Below are positions 16,109-24,300 of a DNA stretch of 46,355 nt, in pieces. Under the pieces are notes generated by a model that saw only the letters and a list, made by a program, of their open reading frames with translations, ran no database searches and was not told the DNA's origin. A program made the position numbers and the translations under genes. How positions within the stretch are numbered: position 1 is the first letter of the stretch; every line of letters begins with the position of its first letter. This DNA comes from Fimenecus sp051881335 (lineage in GTDB: Bacteria; Bacillota; Clostridia; Oscillospirales; Acutalibacteraceae): assembly GCA_051881335.1 (NCBI GenBank), contig JBJEPR010000164.1:1-46355 (forward strand), written 5' to 3'.

Positions 16109-17050
16109 TTACAGTGAGAAGTGATATTCGTATGGCGTCCACTCGTGCGCGACAAAATTGCGCACGCGCACAACCAGCTCGGTCTCGTACACCTCGACCT
16201 GTAACCCCATTCCCGTATTCTGCACCTCGGCTTCGCCGTCCGTGTTTTCACACCCGAAAGAGGGCACATTGATATAGGTAATTTTGCCGTCCTCTTTGAT
16301 ACCGTAGCCGTTTTCGTAAATGCCCATATGTAAGTGCCCTGTGAAGAAGAAAATGCGGTTGTCATATTTTTGCAAAAGCGCCGTTAATTCGTCGCTTTGC
16401 TCGCCGACATGGCCCTCGGGCCAAACCTCGGAAAATACCGCATCTATCGGCCAATGGCTGAACAGGAACACGGGCTTGCCGCTTGCGGCGGCGCTTTTGA
16501 GTTCTCCGTCGAGCCATTCGAGCTGTTCGGGTGACAGATACTGGTGAATGCCTGCGTCGCAGTCGGAAGCCAGCACAATAAAATAATAGCCGTCAATGAC
16601 CTGACTGTGATATAGGTTTTCGATTTTGTGGTCTAAAAAGGCGTTGTTATAGCGAAGAAAACGGTTTTTCAAGGTCTCATAATCGCCCATATTATACTTG
16701 CTCGGACACAACTCGTGATTGCCCGCCGCCATCAATACATTGTCAATTTGATTATACTTGTTTATAAGCCCATAGAGCATCGCGGTTTCGAGAGTTTGCC
16801 CGTTCATCGTGTTGTCGCCCACCATCACCAGCGCGCGGCTTTGCACTTCGGCGCTTGCCATATCCCGCAAGCCCTCACCGTAATTTTCCTGCCGCTCGGA
16901 GTTGTTCCCCTCCAAATGCCCATCGGAAATCACGGTGAAGTTCATTTGCAAAGCTTCTGTTTGTAACGGCGCAGAACCAACGATTTCCCCCGATGGGGAA
17001 TAAATGAAAAACGCCAAAATCGCCGCAAAGATTTTTAAAAGTCGGGACAT
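16109..17050 (-). CDS. Secreted calcineurin-like metallophosphoesterase
   Basis: A 313-residue protein starting MSRLLKIFAAILAFFIY, with an N-terminal signal peptide or anchor (about 1-28) and AAAAAGGAGG 7 bases before the ATG. The metallophosphoesterase metal motifs appear in order: SDGHLE, MVGDNTMNG, AAGNHELCPS, FSHWPID and FTGHLHMG, so a two-metal active site is complete. The substrate is unknown; it is likely a cell-surface phosphodiesterase or phosphatase. It is downstream of repeat B and lies 77 bases upstream of metA on the same strand, possibly cotranscribed. Confidence 0.85.
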   Translation of the reverse strand: MSRLLKIFAAILAFFIYSPSGEIVGSAPLQTEALQMNFTVISDGHLEGNNSERQENYGEGLRDMASAEVQSRALVMVGDNTMNGQTLETAMLYGLINKYNQIDNVLMAAGNHELCPSKYNMGDYETLKNRFLRYNNAFLDHKIENLYHSQVIDGYYFIVLASDCDAGIHQYLSPEQLEWLDGELKSAAASGKPVFLFSHWPIDAVFSEVWPEGHVGEQSDELTALLQKYDNRIFFFTGHLHMGIYENGYGIKEDGKITYINVPSFGCENTDGEAEVQNTGMGLQVEVYETELVVRVRNFVAHEWTPYEYHFSL

Positions 17051-17105
17051 AACAAATCCTCCTTTTTCGGGTTGGTGGTCGGAACGATTTACAAATCGCG
17101 CATTT

Positions 17106-17324
17106 GTCATTCTGAGGCATTAGCCGAAGAATCTCATTTTGGTTACACTTTTTTTGAGATTCTTCACTTCGTTCAGAATGACAAATTGGGGTCTGGCGTG
17201 AAATTAACGGAACGGTCAAGACCGTTCCCTACGCATTGTCATTCTGAGCCGTTAGGCGAAGAATCTCGTTGCGTGCAAGGTTTACTTTTTGCTATTGGCG
17301 ATCCTTCGCTTCGCTCAGGATGAC
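17106..17324. repeat. Dispersed palindromic repeat, copy B (two units in tandem)
   Basis: Unit 1 (17106-17182) and unit 2 (17238-17323) each run from GTCATTCTGAG to the mirrored CTCAGGATGAC type end. The palindrome GGAACGGTC AA GACCGTTCC (17209-17228) lies between them. The two units differ in the middle, so this is not a simple recent duplication. Confidence 0.85.
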
Positions 17325-17347
17325 AATTTACCCCTACAAATCCAAAT

Positions 17348-18445
17348 TTACAGAATTTCCGCTAAAATTGCGTTGGACAGCAAAAAGCCTTTTCGGGTAA
17401 GGGCGATATGGTCTTTGTCGGCAATCATATAACCGTTCCGAACAAAAATTTGCGCTTTTTCGCGCATTTCGTCGGGGATTTTATAAGCAAATCGCGCTTG
17501 CACCCGACTTTCACGCAAGCCCTCGGTTAAGCGCAAAGCGAGCATAGCGTATTCGGTAAAATCGCCGCCGTCGCCGTCAGGCGTGGGCGCATTGCTCTTT
17601 AAAAAGCTTTTAAAATCGCGCGGAAAATAAAACCGTTTCCCGTTTAAAAAGGAATGTGCCGCAGGACCTAACCCCAAATACTCTTCACAATGCCAATATT
17701 TTAAATTGTGGCGGCTTTCATAGCCCGATTTTGCAAAATTTGAGATTTCGTATTGCATTATCCCGCCGTTTTCAAGCGTTTCGCACAGTTGCAAATACAA
17801 ATCGGCGGTTTTGTCGTCATCAGGGAAATTGTACTGCTCGCGGCGGCGCCAAAACGGTGTATTTTCTTCTAACTTTAAAATATAGGCGCTGATGTGCGGC
17901 ACGCCGAGCGACAAACAAAAATCCAAGGTCTCCGCAAGGCTTTTTTCGGTCTGGTCAGGCACGCCGAGCATCACATCGAGCGAAATATTTTGTATGCCCG
18001 CACTTTGTGCCGCTTTGACCGCCGCTTCGACGGTTTGACGGTCGGAAAGTCTGCCCAAAATACGGCGTTCCGTGTCCACAGCGGACTGCAAGCCGAGGGA
18101 AATACGATTTACGCCGACTGCGGCAAGTACTTTGAAAAAATCAGACGGCAATTTGTACGGATTGCACTCCACGGTGATTTCGGCGCTATCCGTCAAAAAG
18201 TCTCGTTCTGCTTGATTTACAAGGCTTTTCAGCCGTTCTGCACCGAGCACGGACGGTGTGCCGCCGCCAATGTAAAGCGTATCGGCTTTATATCGTAAAG
18301 CCGCGGCACTTTCCGAAATTTTCTGCTGTAAAGCCGCACAGTATTTGTCCATATCCGCCTCACTCCCGCGAAACGAATAAAAGTCGCAGTACGGGCATGT
18401 GGAGCGGCAAAACGGAATATGCAAATACAAGCCTATCGTATTCAT
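17348..18445 (-). CDS. hemW: Radical SAM family heme chaperone HemW
   Basis: HemW, formerly annotated as an oxygen-independent coproporphyrinogen III oxidase, binds heme and is thought to deliver it to target proteins. The 365-residue protein starts MNTIGLYLHIPFC with the radical SAM motif C13-x3-C17-x2-C20 followed by DFYS. IGGGTPSVL, ISLGLQSA and LDVMLGVPDQT are family segments, and a HemN C-terminal domain with LGLGPAAHSF ends the protein. Its ATG overlaps the ybaK stop. The lepA-hemW association is common in Firmicutes. Confidence 0.93.
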   Translation of the reverse strand: MNTIGLYLHIPFCRSTCPYCDFYSFRGSEADMDKYCAALQQKISESAAALRYKADTLYIGGGTPSVLGAERLKSLVNQAERDFLTDSAEITVECNPYKLPSDFFKVLAAVGVNRISLGLQSAVDTERRILGRLSDRQTVEAAVKAAQSAGIQNISLDVMLGVPDQTEKSLAETLDFCLSLGVPHISAYILKLEENTPFWRRREQYNFPDDDKTADLYLQLCETLENGGIMQYEISNFAKSGYESRHNLKYWHCEEYLGLGPAAHSFLNGKRFYFPRDFKSFLKSNAPTPDGDGGDFTEYAMLALRLTEGLRESRVQARFAYKIPDEMREKAQIFVRNGYMIADKDHIALTRKGFLLSNAILAEIL

Positions 18446-18930
18446 ACTTTAATAAAACGCACGGTATGCCCCGTGCTTTCTATGTATTTTTGCACATCTC
18501 GGAAGGACAAAAACACCGTTGCGGTATTGTCATTCGGGTGAAAGCCCAGCCGCGCGGCGTCCTTCAAATCCTCGTCAAAATAGACCTCAACCGTGTCCGT
18601 TTCGTCGTTAATCAGCCCCAAGGGCGACACCGAGCCTTTTTTGACATCAAGGTATTTCGCTAAACGCTCGTCCGAGGCAAAACTCAATTTCGAGGACTCG
18701 ACCTCGTCGCGAATAAGTCCCAAATCGGCGTGTTTACTCCCCTTTAAGACTACAAGCATATGGCGCGTGCCCTTGTAATCACGCAAAAACAGATTTTTGC
18801 AGATTTCGTCATTCGGGTTAAATCCGAGCGCGTTGTACTCGTCCATCGTGAACGCGGGCGCGTGCTCCACAAGTTCATAGGCAATTTCTAAGGCGTTCAG
18901 TTTTTCAAATATATTTTCACGGCTATTCAT
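18442..18930 (-). CDS. YbaK/ProX-type prolyl-tRNA editing domain protein
   Basis: A stand-alone aminoacyl-tRNA deacylase of 162 residues, the family that clears mischarged tRNA (for example Ala-tRNA-Pro). Visible segments are the N-terminal YELVEHAPAFTMDEYNALGF, the central KNLFLRDYKGTRHMLVVLKG with the conserved Lys, and KKGSVSPLGLINDE, typical of ProX/PrdX deacylases. It begins 8 bases inside the end of lepA and overlaps hemW. Its substrate cannot be told from sequence alone. Confidence 0.88.
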   Translation of the reverse strand: MNSRENIFEKLNALEIAYELVEHAPAFTMDEYNALGFNPNDEICKNLFLRDYKGTRHMLVVLKGSKHADLGLIRDEVESSKLSFASDERLAKYLDVKKGSVSPLGLINDETDTVEVYFDEDLKDAARLGFHPNDNTATVFLSFRDVQKYIESTGHTVRFIKV

Positions 18931-20728
18931 CTAATTTCAGCACCGCCATAAACGCCTCCTGCGGGACTTCGACCGTCCCGAAATGGCGCATACGCTTTTT
19001 CCCTTCCTTTTGTTTTTCCAAGAGCTTCTTTTTGCGCGTAATATCGCCGCCGTAACACTTCGCAAGCACATCTTTGCGCATTGCCTTGACGGTTTCGCGG
19101 GCAATCACCTTGCCGCCGACGGCAATTTGAATCGGAATTTCAAACATCTGCCGCGGAATATTCTCTTTGAGTTTTTCGGCGATTTTGCGTGCGCGGGGAT
19201 AGGCTTTGTCCGCGTGAATGATAAACGAAAGCGCGTCTATGGTGTCGCCGTTCAAGAGTACATCGAGTTTGACCAGTTGCGAGCGCTCGTAATCCTTGAT
19301 TTCATAGTCAAAGGACGCATAGCCGCGGGTACGGGATTTTAAAACATCAAAGAAATCGTAGATGATTTCATTAAGCGGCAACAAATATTTGATATCCACA
19401 CGGTCGGCGGCGAGATAGGTCATTTCCTTATACACACCGCGGCGGTCTTGGCATAAATCCATAATCTGCCCGACATATTCGGGCGGCGAATAGATATGCG
19501 CCTCTACCACGGGCTCCTCGGCGTAATCAATCGTCGCGGGGTCGGGGTAATTACAGGGGTTGTCGATTTCGACCACGGATTTGTCCGTCAAATGGATTTT
19601 GTAAACGACGCTCGGAATGGTGGTCACCAAATCCAAATCGTATTCGCGTTCCAAGCGTTCTTGGATGATTTCGAGGTGCAAAAGCCCCAAAAATCCGCAA
19701 CGAAAGCCGAAGCCCAACGCGCCCGAGGTTTCGGGTTCAAAGGAAAGCGCGGCGTCGTTTAACTGCAATTTTTCGAGTGCTTCTCTTAAATTTTCATAGT
19801 CCGCGCCGTCCGCGGGGTACACGCCGCAGAACACCATGGGATTGACCTTGCGGTAGCCGGGCAAGGGCTCGGCGGCAGGGGCATTCGCCAAGGTGACGGT
19901 ATCGCCGACGCGCGCGTCGGACACGGTTTTAATGGACGCGGTGATATAGCCGACCTCGCCCGAGGAAAGCCCTTTCGTCGGCTCTAAGGAAGTAGCGCGC
20001 ATATACCCCGTTTCCACCACGGTAAACTCTGCGCCCGTTGCCATCATACGCATCGTGTCACCGGGCTTAATTGCGCCGTCCATCACGCGGACATAGACGA
20101 TAACGCCTCGGTAACTGTCATAAACCGAGTCGAAAATCAGCGCACGCAAAGGCTTGTCATCGTGATTTTCGGGCGGTGGAATCAAATGCACGATTTCTTC
20201 AAGCACGCTCTCGACATTTTCACCCGTTTTGGCGGACACGCGCGGCGCTTCCATACAGGGAAGTCCGATAACATCTTCCACTTCGGCGGCAACGCGCTCG
20301 GGTTCGGCGGCGGGCAGGTCGATTTTGTTTATCACGGGTACGATTTCCAAATCGTGGTCGAGTGCGAGATAGGTATTGGCAAGCGTTTGCGCCTCAATGC
20401 CCTGTGACGCATCCACAATCAAAATGGCGCCCTCGCACGCGGCAAGACTGCGTGAAACCTCATAGTTAAAGTCCACATGGCCGGGGGTGTCAATCAAATT
20501 CAAGGCGTATGTATTGCCGTCTTTTGCCTTGTAATCGAGTTTGACGGCGTGCGCCTTAATGGTGATGCCGCGCTCACGCTCCAAATCCATATTGTCGAGC
20601 AGCTGCTCTTCCATATCGCGTTTCATCACCGAATCTGTCAGCTCCAACAGGCGGTCGGCAAGCGTGCTTTTGCCGTGGTCAATATGCGCAATGATGGAAA
20701 AATTGCGAATGTTTTCTTTTTTAGCCAT
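18923..20728 (-). CDS. lepA: Elongation factor 4 (LepA)
   Basis: Ribosome-bound GTPase of 601 residues. It has the G1 motif AHIDHGKST, the switch region with RERGITIKAHAV, DTPGHVDFNYEV and NKIDLP, followed by EF-Tu-like domain 2, the EF-G-like domains and the LepA-specific C-terminal domain with LLEKQKEGKKRMRHFG. GAGGTACTCT precedes the ATG. It is the first gene of lepA-ybaK-hemW. A MITE-like repeat lies just upstream, between lepA and the yitT stop. Confidence 0.97.
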   Translation of the reverse strand: MAKKENIRNFSIIAHIDHGKSTLADRLLELTDSVMKRDMEEQLLDNMDLERERGITIKAHAVKLDYKAKDGNTYALNLIDTPGHVDFNYEVSRSLAACEGAILIVDASQGIEAQTLANTYLALDHDLEIVPVINKIDLPAAEPERVAAEVEDVIGLPCMEAPRVSAKTGENVESVLEEIVHLIPPPENHDDKPLRALIFDSVYDSYRGVIVYVRVMDGAIKPGDTMRMMATGAEFTVVETGYMRATSLEPTKGLSSGEVGYITASIKTVSDARVGDTVTLANAPAAEPLPGYRKVNPMVFCGVYPADGADYENLREALEKLQLNDAALSFEPETSGALGFGFRCGFLGLLHLEIIQERLEREYDLDLVTTIPSVVYKIHLTDKSVVEIDNPCNYPDPATIDYAEEPVVEAHIYSPPEYVGQIMDLCQDRRGVYKEMTYLAADRVDIKYLLPLNEIIYDFFDVLKSRTRGYASFDYEIKDYERSQLVKLDVLLNGDTIDALSFIIHADKAYPRARKIAEKLKENIPRQMFEIPIQIAVGGKVIARETVKAMRKDVLAKCYGGDITRKKKLLEKQKEGKKRMRHFGTVEVPQEAFMAVLKLDE

Positions 20729-20751
20729 AGAGTACCTCGTGTTTTTTAGTT

Positions 20752-20873
20752 TTTGCCCCCTCTGACGAGGGGGCTGTCAAATGCAACGCATTTGACTGGG
20801 GGAGAGAAACTATTATCTCTCCCTCCGTCACGCCTTTGGCGTGCCACCTCCCTCATCAGAGGGAGGCAAAAGA
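20752..20873. repeat. MITE-like element with nested inverted repeats
   Basis: The ends match as inverted repeats of about 25 bases: TTTTGCCCCCTCTGACGAGG at the left, and at the right the reverse complement of TTTTGCCTCCCTCTGATGAG. Inside are further palindromes: GTCAAATGC/GCATTTGAC, GGAGAGA/TCTCTCC and CACGCC/GGCGTG. It has no coding capacity and lies between lepA and yitT. It is a different family from the GTCATTCTGAG repeats. Confidence 0.75.
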
Positions 20874-20908
20874 AGTTGCGGATTTTTTAGTATTGACGCG
20901 ACTACGCG

Positions 20909-21802
20909 TTATATCTCACTTCCTGCGCGGTAAAATCCCTCGCCGCGGATTTCGGCGGTTTCGGTGATGACGATAAACGCGTTGGCATCAAGTTCCTGCA
21001 CCGCTTTCGCCACACGGTTTGCATCCCCCGCGCGTGTCGCGCAAAAGAGCATTTGCCGCGCGTGTTCGGAATACCCGCCGCGCACAGGCAGTACGCTCAC
21101 ACCACAATCGAGCGTGCTTGTGATTTCGCGCACCGCGTCCGCACCCTTTTCCGTGATAATGAACAGCAATTTATCGTGGGAAAAGCCTGTCAGCACCAAA
21201 TCAATGCACTGCGCGCTGATATAGATAACCACCAACGAATACAGCACATTTTCAAGGCTTTTGTAAACGAAAAAGGAAACGGCAATGACCGCCAAATCCA
21301 AAAGCAACACCATACGCCCCATCGAAAAGGACGGAAACCGCAGGCGCAGAAGCTTGGAAAGAATATCCGTACCGCCCGTGGTTGCACCGCGTAAAAATAC
21401 AAGTCCCAGCCCCGCGCCGCCCAAAATGCCGCCGAACAGCGCGGACAGTAATTTATCGCCGGTATAAACGGGCACAAACACAGCAAGCACATCAATCAAA
21501 ACGGACATCAAGAAAGTGGCAATCACGGTTTTTAGAATAAAGCGAAAACCGAATTTATAAAACGCAATCAAAAACAGCGGCACATTTAAAAGAAACACCG
21601 CCGTACCGATGGGTACGGAAAATAAATAGTTTAAAAGTGTGCCCAGCCCTGTAAAACCGCCAAGCAGTATACCGTTCGGCGCGGCGAACATATCGACCGA
21701 CAGCGCATACAGCGCGCCGCCCGCCGCAAAATACAGCAAATCCACTGCCGCTTTTTTCGCGGCATTTTTTTCACTTGTCTTTTTCTCCGTTTTCCTGTTC
21801 AA
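20909..21802 (-). CDS. YitT family membrane protein
   Basis: A membrane protein of about 297 residues with five or six N-terminal helices (YitT_membrane domain; GGFTGLGTLLNYLFSVPIG and RGATTGGTDILSKLL are typical). A C-terminal cytoplasmic DUF2179 domain ends with the conserved pattern GVSVLPVRGGYSEHARQMLFC, then a stretch near AFIVITETAEIRGEGF. Function is unknown. The start is uncertain: I favour TTG at 21802, which has GGAGG 9 bases upstream; a GTG at 21844 without such a site is the alternative. Either way it overlaps the 3' end of mrnC. Confidence 0.88.
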   Translation of the reverse strand: MNRKTEKKTSEKNAAKKAAVDLLYFAAGGALYALSVDMFAAPNGILLGGFTGLGTLLNYLFSVPIGTAVFLLNVPLFLIAFYKFGFRFILKTVIATFLMSVLIDVLAVFVPVYTGDKLLSALFGGILGGAGLGLVFLRGATTGGTDILSKLLRLRFPSFSMGRMVLLLDLAVIAVSFFVYKSLENVLYSLVVIYISAQCIDLVLTGFSHDKLLFIITEKGADAVREITSTLDCGVSVLPVRGGYSEHARQMLFCATRAGDANRVAKAVQELDANAFIVITETAEIRGEGFYRAGSEI

Positions 21803-22205
21803 GCGCCCCAGCCTCCGCGTGCAGAATGCTATCAAACAGCGCACGCAGGCGGTCTTGCCGATTTTGCAGATACAACCAACCGAACAGCGACTCCAACCCC
21901 GTGGCGGCGTGATAGTCCCCCTCCGACTGATGCTTCGGTGTGTGCCCCGGGTGGGCGTTTCTGCCGCGCTTGTATACGGCCAGTTCTTCCTCTGTCAGTT
22001 GCGGCAAAATCACCTGCATAGCCTTTGCTTGCGCGCGGGCATTGACCGATTGCACCGAAAGGGTATGTAACTGCCTCGCAGGGCGGTTGGCAGACAGCAA
22101 CAGGTGTTCACGCACCAGCAGCCCGTACACCGCGTCACCTAAGAATGCAAGCGCCAAAGGACTGTATGTATTTGGATTTTGCACAGGAAGGACAGGTTCG
22201 GTCAA
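21771..22205 (-). CDS. mrnC: Mini-ribonuclease 3
   Basis: Mini-III is an RNase III catalytic domain without a dsRNA-binding domain; it trims 23S rRNA precursor ends in Firmicutes. The 144-residue protein has YSPLALAFLGDAVYGLLVRE (catalytic Asp region), KAMQVILPQLTEEE, and YKRGRNAHPGHTPKHQSEGDYHAATGLES cut across the family's RGRNA and ATG-E-L blocks. The start is TTG at 22205 with GGAG 8 bases upstream; no in-frame ATG exists upstream. It usually sits next to cysS in Bacillus; here it is coupled to yitT instead. Confidence 0.92.
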   Translation of the reverse strand: MTEPVLPVQNPNTYSPLALAFLGDAVYGLLVREHLLLSANRPARQLHTLSVQSVNARAQAKAMQVILPQLTEEELAVYKRGRNAHPGHTPKHQSEGDYHAATGLESLFGWLYLQNRQDRLRALFDSILHAEAGALEQENGEKDK

Positions 22206-22274
22206 AAGAACAACTCCATTTCCATTTTATATATTGGATTGCAGGTAATGGCGGGTTTCCACGCCCGCCCGCTT

Positions 22275-22355
22275 GTCATTCTGAGGCGAAGCCGAAGAAT
22301 CTCTTGCTGATGCAATCTATTTAAATACGAGATCCTTCGCTACGCTCAGGACGAC
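22275..22355. repeat. Dispersed palindromic repeat, copy C
   Basis: Short copy of the GTCATTCTGAG...GAAGAATCTC / GAGATCCTTCG...CTCAGGACGAC inverted repeat between mrnC and obgE. The GGAACGGTC satellite palindrome is absent. Confidence 0.8.
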
Positions 22356-22385
22356 CATTTTTATTGCGTTTTGTCGCCCGAGCTG

Positions 22386-22632
22386 TATGCAAATACCGCG
22401 AAACGGCAAAGCGCAAAAATGACAGAAAAGACAGCAAAAGCATTTCGTGCAATTTTGCAAGGATTTTTTTGCAAGACAAGGCGCAGGCTTGAAGGCGTAT
22501 GCAGATACGCCGAGAGGCTGCAACACAGTATTGCGGAAAAAGACTGCAAAGTATTTCGAGTGAATTTTGGTGCGGAACAAGGCGAATGGGCGCAGGCATA
22601 TGCAGATATTCCAAGCCCGTTCAACGCAGTTC
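22386..22632. repeat. Degenerate direct repeats between mrnC and obgE
   Basis: The core TATGCARATA occurs at 22386, 22498 and 22599. Flanks match over about 100 bases: ACAAGGCG at 22476 and 22577, and GCAAA-GTATTTCG-like blocks at 22434 and 22546, giving a period of 101 to 112 bases. An open frame of 126 codons on the plus strand crosses the repeats, has no ribosome binding site and runs into the obgE end, so I do not call it a gene. The rest of 22206-22652 holds only repeat copy C. Confidence 0.7.
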
Positions 22633-22652
22633 CGCGCCAAAAGGCACCGAAA

Positions 22653-23924
22653 TCAGGGTACATAGTCGAATTCGAGGTCGTAAATACTTACTGTGTCTCC
22701 CTCTTCAATCCCCTTTTCACGAAGCGCGTCAATGATACCGCTGGATTGTAAAACCGTTTGAAAATACTGCAAAGAGGAATAATCGTCCAAATCGGTTTTG
22801 CAAAGAATACGGTACAGCCATTCGGCTTCGACGATATATACGCCGTCCTCCACGGTGATTGTAAAACCGTCTTTCTGTTTCTTTGCAAAGAGTTCCTGCG
22901 GGATTTCTTCGCTTTCATAGCGTTTCACGGGCGGCAGAGTTTGGAGCTTCGCCGCCACGGCGTTAATCAGTTCTTTCGTTCCGTGCTTTATCGGCGCAAC
23001 GATTTCAAAATACTGCAAACCTTTGCTTTCAATATAATTACGGAAGCGTTCAAGTTGTTCGTCGTCTGCCAAGTCGATTTTATTGCCCGCGACAATTTGC
23101 GGGCATTTGGCAAGTTCGGGGTTGAATTTGACCAATTCTTCGTTGATTTTTTCAAAATCTTCAATCGGGTCGCGCCCCTCACTGCCCGCGACATCGACCA
23201 CATGGACTAGCATACGGCAACGCTCGACATGGCGCAAAAATTCGTGCCCTAAGCCGACGCCCTCTGCCGCGCCCTCGATAAGCCCCGGAATATCCGCCAT
23301 CACAAAGCTCTGCTCGGGACCCATGGAAACCACGCCCAAGACGGGGGTAATCGTGGTAAAGTGGTAATCGCCGACAATCGGCTTTGCCTCGCTCACGACG
23401 GAAATCAAAGAGGACTTGCCGACATTCGGAAAGCCCAACAGCCCCACATCGGCAATGAGTTTTAATTCAAGGGAAACCTCCCATTCCTCGCCCGGTGCGC
23501 CGCTTTTGGCAAAGCGCGGGGTTTGACGCGTAGAGGTGGCAAAATGGCAGTTGCCCCAGCCGCCTTTACCGCCCTTTGCGGCAACAAACGGTTCACTTCC
23601 GGACATATCCGCCATCACGGCGCCGCTTTCCACTTCGCGGATAATCGTGCCGCGCGGCACGCGAATGATTAAATCCTGCCCTTTTTTGCCGTTACAGCGT
23701 GCACCGCGGCCGTTTTGCCCGTTTTCGGCTTTGTATTTGCGTTTGTAGCGAAAATCGGCAAGGGTGGAAAGGCTATCATCGACCTGAAACACAATGTTCC
23801 CGCCGCGACCGCCGTCACCGCCGTCCGGCCCGCCGGACGCGACATATTTTTCACGGTGAAACGCGACCGCACCGTCGCCGCCGTTGCCCGCCTTAATTTT
23901 AATTTTTGCAATATCGACAAACAT
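22653..23924 (-). CDS. obgE: GTPase ObgE/CgtA
   Basis: Essential ribosome-associated GTPase of the large subunit. The 423-residue protein has the glycine-rich Obg domain (IKAGNGGDGAVAFHREKYV, PDGGDGGRGGN), the G domain with G1 GFPNVGKSS, DIPGLIEGA as G3 and GNKIDLAD as G4, and a C-terminal OCT domain ending in EGDTVSIYDLEFDYVP, as in Gram-positive Obg. In many Firmicutes it follows rplU-rpmA; here it stands alone, with an extended -10 promoter at 23978-23986 and repeat-filled sequence downstream. Confidence 0.97.
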   Translation of the reverse strand: MFVDIAKIKIKAGNGGDGAVAFHREKYVASGGPDGGDGGRGGNIVFQVDDSLSTLADFRYKRKYKAENGQNGRGARCNGKKGQDLIIRVPRGTIIREVESGAVMADMSGSEPFVAAKGGKGGWGNCHFATSTRQTPRFAKSGAPGEEWEVSLELKLIADVGLLGFPNVGKSSLISVVSEAKPIVGDYHFTTITPVLGVVSMGPEQSFVMADIPGLIEGAAEGVGLGHEFLRHVERCRMLVHVVDVAGSEGRDPIEDFEKINEELVKFNPELAKCPQIVAGNKIDLADDEQLERFRNYIESKGLQYFEIVAPIKHGTKELINAVAAKLQTLPPVKRYESEEIPQELFAKKQKDGFTITVEDGVYIVEAEWLYRILCKTDLDDYSSLQYFQTVLQSSGIIDALREKGIEEGDTVSIYDLEFDYVP

Positions 23925-23977
23925 ATTCCTATTCCCTGTTCTTTTTAAAGTTTTGTATTTCGGTCATAATTATTAGT

Positions 23978-23986
23978 ATTATAGCA
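23978..23986 (-). promoter_or_regulatory. Extended -10 of obgE
   Basis: TGCTATAAT read on the minus strand (23986-23978), 54 bases upstream of the obgE ATG. The -35 is poor (TTTATC). Confidence 0.5.
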
Positions 23987-24109
23987 AAAAGCAGTAAAAA
24001 GATAAATAGATTTTTGAAAAAAATCGATTTCTCCGTCTTTTGCCGAATTTGTTCGATTTTTTTGAAGATTTTTCATTTTGTTTGTTCGATTGAATTGTGT
24101 TCTTATATA

Positions 24110-24138
24110 TTGACAACCACAATATATTGTGCTATTAT
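24110..24138 (+). promoter_or_regulatory. Promoter with a palindrome filling its spacer
   Basis: Consensus TTGACA (24110-24115), a 17-base spacer and TATTAT (24133-24138). The spacer holds the perfect 14-bp palindrome CACAATATATTGTG (24118-24131), a likely operator. It points at the small membrane gene, 163 bases upstream of its ATG. A 7-bp hairpin AAAGTCC/GGACTTT (24175-24196) follows. The stretch from 24000 to 24109 is AT-rich and shows nothing further. Confidence 0.6.
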
Positions 24139-24209
24139 TGTAATATAAAGAAAAAAACTCCAAAAAAGTTCGTCAAAGTCCGCATTTTTGGACTTTACAA
24201 TAAAATTTC

Positions 24210-24278
24210 CGAACATTTGTGTTGACAAACGAAAAATACCTGCTATAATAAGGGTACAACAAAGAAAACAAATGTTCG
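24210..24278 (+). promoter_or_regulatory. SOS promoter flanked by two LexA-like boxes
   Basis: -35 TTGACA (24222-24227), a 16-base spacer and extended -10 TGCTATAAT (24241-24249). Box 1, CGAACATTTGTGTT (24210-24223), overlaps the -35. Box 2, on the minus strand CGAACATTTGTTTT (24278-24265), covers about +10 to +22. Both contain the exact 11-mer CGAACATTTGT of the recA box. The arrangement suggests LexA blocks both polymerase binding and escape. Confidence 0.8.
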
Positions 24279-24300
24279 ATTTCGTTCGGAGGTAAGAAAT

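Noticed and set aside
15000..17100. SAM riboswitch for metA
   Set aside because: The 77 bases between the phosphoesterase stop and metA, and the region upstream of the phosphoesterase, show no SAM-I like conserved core by eye.
22386..22632. CRISPR array
   Set aside because: Repeats are about 100 bases, degenerate and without unique spacers; no cas genes are nearby.
22371..22751. 126-codon open frame on the plus strand before obgE
   Set aside because: It lies in the direct repeats, lacks a ribosome binding site and enters the antisense of obgE.
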